The notes under the pieces were generated by a model that saw only the letters and a list, made by a program, of their open reading frames with translations, did no database searches and was not told where the DNA came from. From positions 1 through 6,971 of the forward strand of contig JAPUHZ010000237.1 of assembly GCA_027297485.1 (NCBI GenBank): a DNA stretch of 6,971 bases, read 5' to 3'. Positions 6,447 through 6,971 of the stretch are shown here, piece by piece. The DNA is from Deltaproteobacteria bacterium. GTDB taxonomy: Bacteria > Desulfobacterota_B > Binatia > UBA9968. A program made the position numbers and the translations under genes. How positions within the stretch are numbered: the stretch's first letter is position 1; each line of letters begins with the position of its first letter.

Positions 6447-6731
6447 GTGATTGTCGGGAAGTTCCGGCACAAAGGTCTCAGGCGCCTTTATGAAAATGAC
6501 GACGCGAGCGGCGTGCCCGCCCATTCTGTCAGGAAGATCAAGGCGATCCTGGCCGCCCTGGAGTTTGCCGACAACCTATCGCAAGTAGCGACTATGCCCG
6601 GCTGGAAGCTTCATCCGCTTAAAGGTGAGCGAAAAGGCGAATATGCCATCCATGTAACCGGCAACTGGCGGATTACTTTCAGGCTTCATGGCAACGACGT
6701 CACCGATGTGAATTTTGAGGATTATCATTAG
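6447..6731 (+). CDS. higB: HigB-type toxin, RelE-fold mRNA interferase
   Basis: HigB toxins cut mRNA on the ribosome. From the GTG at 6447 the protein has 94 aa, close to the 92 aa of Proteus vulgaris HigB, and starts with the family's usual (M)IxxFRHKGLRRLYE pattern. The C-terminal half holds the hallmark WKLHPLKGERKGEY (53-66), GNWRITFR (72-79) and VNFEDYH (88-94). H56, K59, D92 and Y93 line up with the catalytic H54, K57, D90 and Y91 of P. vulgaris HigB, so the toxin looks intact. A longer GTG start at 6420 would lie inside the promoter and operator, so it is rejected. The chosen GTG lies at the predicted transcription start and has no Shine-Dalgarno, which points to leaderless translation. 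It is the first gene of higBA, in the toxin-first order typical of the family. Confidence 0.9.
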   Translation: MIVGKFRHKGLRRLYENDDASGVPAHSVRKIKAILAALEFADNLSQVATMPGWKLHPLKGERKGEYAIHVTGNWRITFRLHGNDVTDVNFEDYH

Positions 6732-6735
6732 GAGG
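6730..6735 (+). promoter_or_regulatory. Consensus ribosome binding site of higA
   Basis: AGGAGG overlaps the TAG stop of higB (6729-6731) and lies 8 nt before the higA ATG. The toxin has no such site, so the antitoxin is probably translated more strongly than the toxin. Confidence 0.8.
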
Positions 6736-6743
6736 AATAACCC

Positions 6744-6971
6744 ATGGCTATGAAAAACCCACCTCATCCGGGCGAAATTATCCGGGAGGAGATTATCAAG
6801 GCTCTCGGTTTGAGCGTAACAGGCGCAGCCGAAATTCTCGGCGTTCGCCGCGCAACGCTGTCCGATGTAACCAACGGCAAGGCCTCTGTCACTGCCGAGA
6901 TGGCGCTTCGCTTGGAAAAGGCCTTCGGCGTTAGTATGGATCTGCTCCTGAAAATGCAGGCCGGTCATGAT
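6744..6971 (+). CDS. higA: HigA-type antitoxin, XRE-family helix-turn-helix (partial, runs off the right edge)
   Basis: HigA neutralises HigB by direct binding and represses the operon. The 76 codons present encode PPHPGEIIREEI (6-17), the standard HigA N-terminus, then an XRE helix-turn-helix: LSVTGAAEILGV at 23-34 (first helices) and RRATLSDVTNGKASVT at 35-50 (recognition helix and turn), followed by EMALRLEKAFGVSMDLLLKMQ at 52-72. Family members are usually about 95-105 aa, so some 20-30 C-terminal residues lie beyond the window. The ATG at 6744 is set by the AGGAGG site and lies 12 nt after the higB stop. The likely operator is the palindrome in the upstream promoter. Confidence 0.92.
   Translation, partial: MAMKNPPHPGEIIREEIIKALGLSVTGAAEILGVRRATLSDVTNGKASVTAEMALRLEKAFGVSMDLLLKMQAGHD

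Noticed and set aside
6336..6524. 62-codon minus-strand open frame
   Set aside because: It lies opposite the higB promoter, operator and N-terminal coding region and has no recognisable product.
6576..6968. 130-codon minus-strand open frame
   Set aside because: It is antisense to higB and higA, both of which have strong family motifs.
1..6971. CRISPR array, tRNA or rRNA gene
   Set aside because: By eye there are no regularly spaced direct repeats, no cloverleaf-like segment with a recognisable T-loop, and no conserved rRNA stretch.

Overview
The window is a piece of a bacterial genome of medium-high GC, probably from an environmental, possibly uncultivated lineage. The taxon cannot be fixed from the sequence. 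The gene content (a form II CoxL-type molybdenum hydroxylase, a secreted phosphodiester glycosidase-domain protein, two toxin-antitoxin loci) would fit deep-branching Gram-negative groups such as Nitrospirota, Methylomirabilota or Desulfobacterota, but that is a guess.

Layout. Positions 1-338 hold no recognisable gene. Positions 339-4437, minus strand, carry a three-subunit molybdenum hydroxylase operon transcribed in the order 2Fe-2S subunit (coxS type), molybdopterin subunit (coxL type), FAD subunit (coxM type). The last two overlap by 4 nt. The first two are separated by an unusual, hairpin-rich 416-nt spacer that nevertheless stays open in one frame. A 53-bp divergent gap follows, then a plus-strand gene for an exported NAGPA-domain protein (4491-5324). 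Converging on it is a minus-strand MntA/HepT toxin-antitoxin locus in which the MntA nucleotidyltransferase is intact (5596-5892) but the HepT HEPN RNase is broken by an internal deletion with frameshift (5378-5609). About 520 bp without a gene follows. The window ends in a plus-strand higBA toxin-antitoxin operon (6413 to the edge) with a near-consensus promoter, a perfect 7-bp inverted repeat as likely HigA operator, the HigB toxin, and a HigA antitoxin cut off by the window end.

How the genes work together. The three hydroxylase subunits should form one (SLM)2-type enzyme. Electrons pass from the substrate at Mo through two 2Fe-2S clusters to FAD. The AYRGAGR active-site loop marks it as form II, without the cysteine of true aerobic CO dehydrogenases, so the substrate is open. 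The two toxin-antitoxin loci lie within about 1.6 kb of each other. Together with the gene-poor DNA and repeated GGGACAGA motifs, this makes the right third of the window look like an accessory region under turnover. No complete new system is evident. The points most worth a second look are the decayed hepT beside an intact mntA, the structured coxS-coxL spacer, and the compact, possibly leaderless higBA control region.
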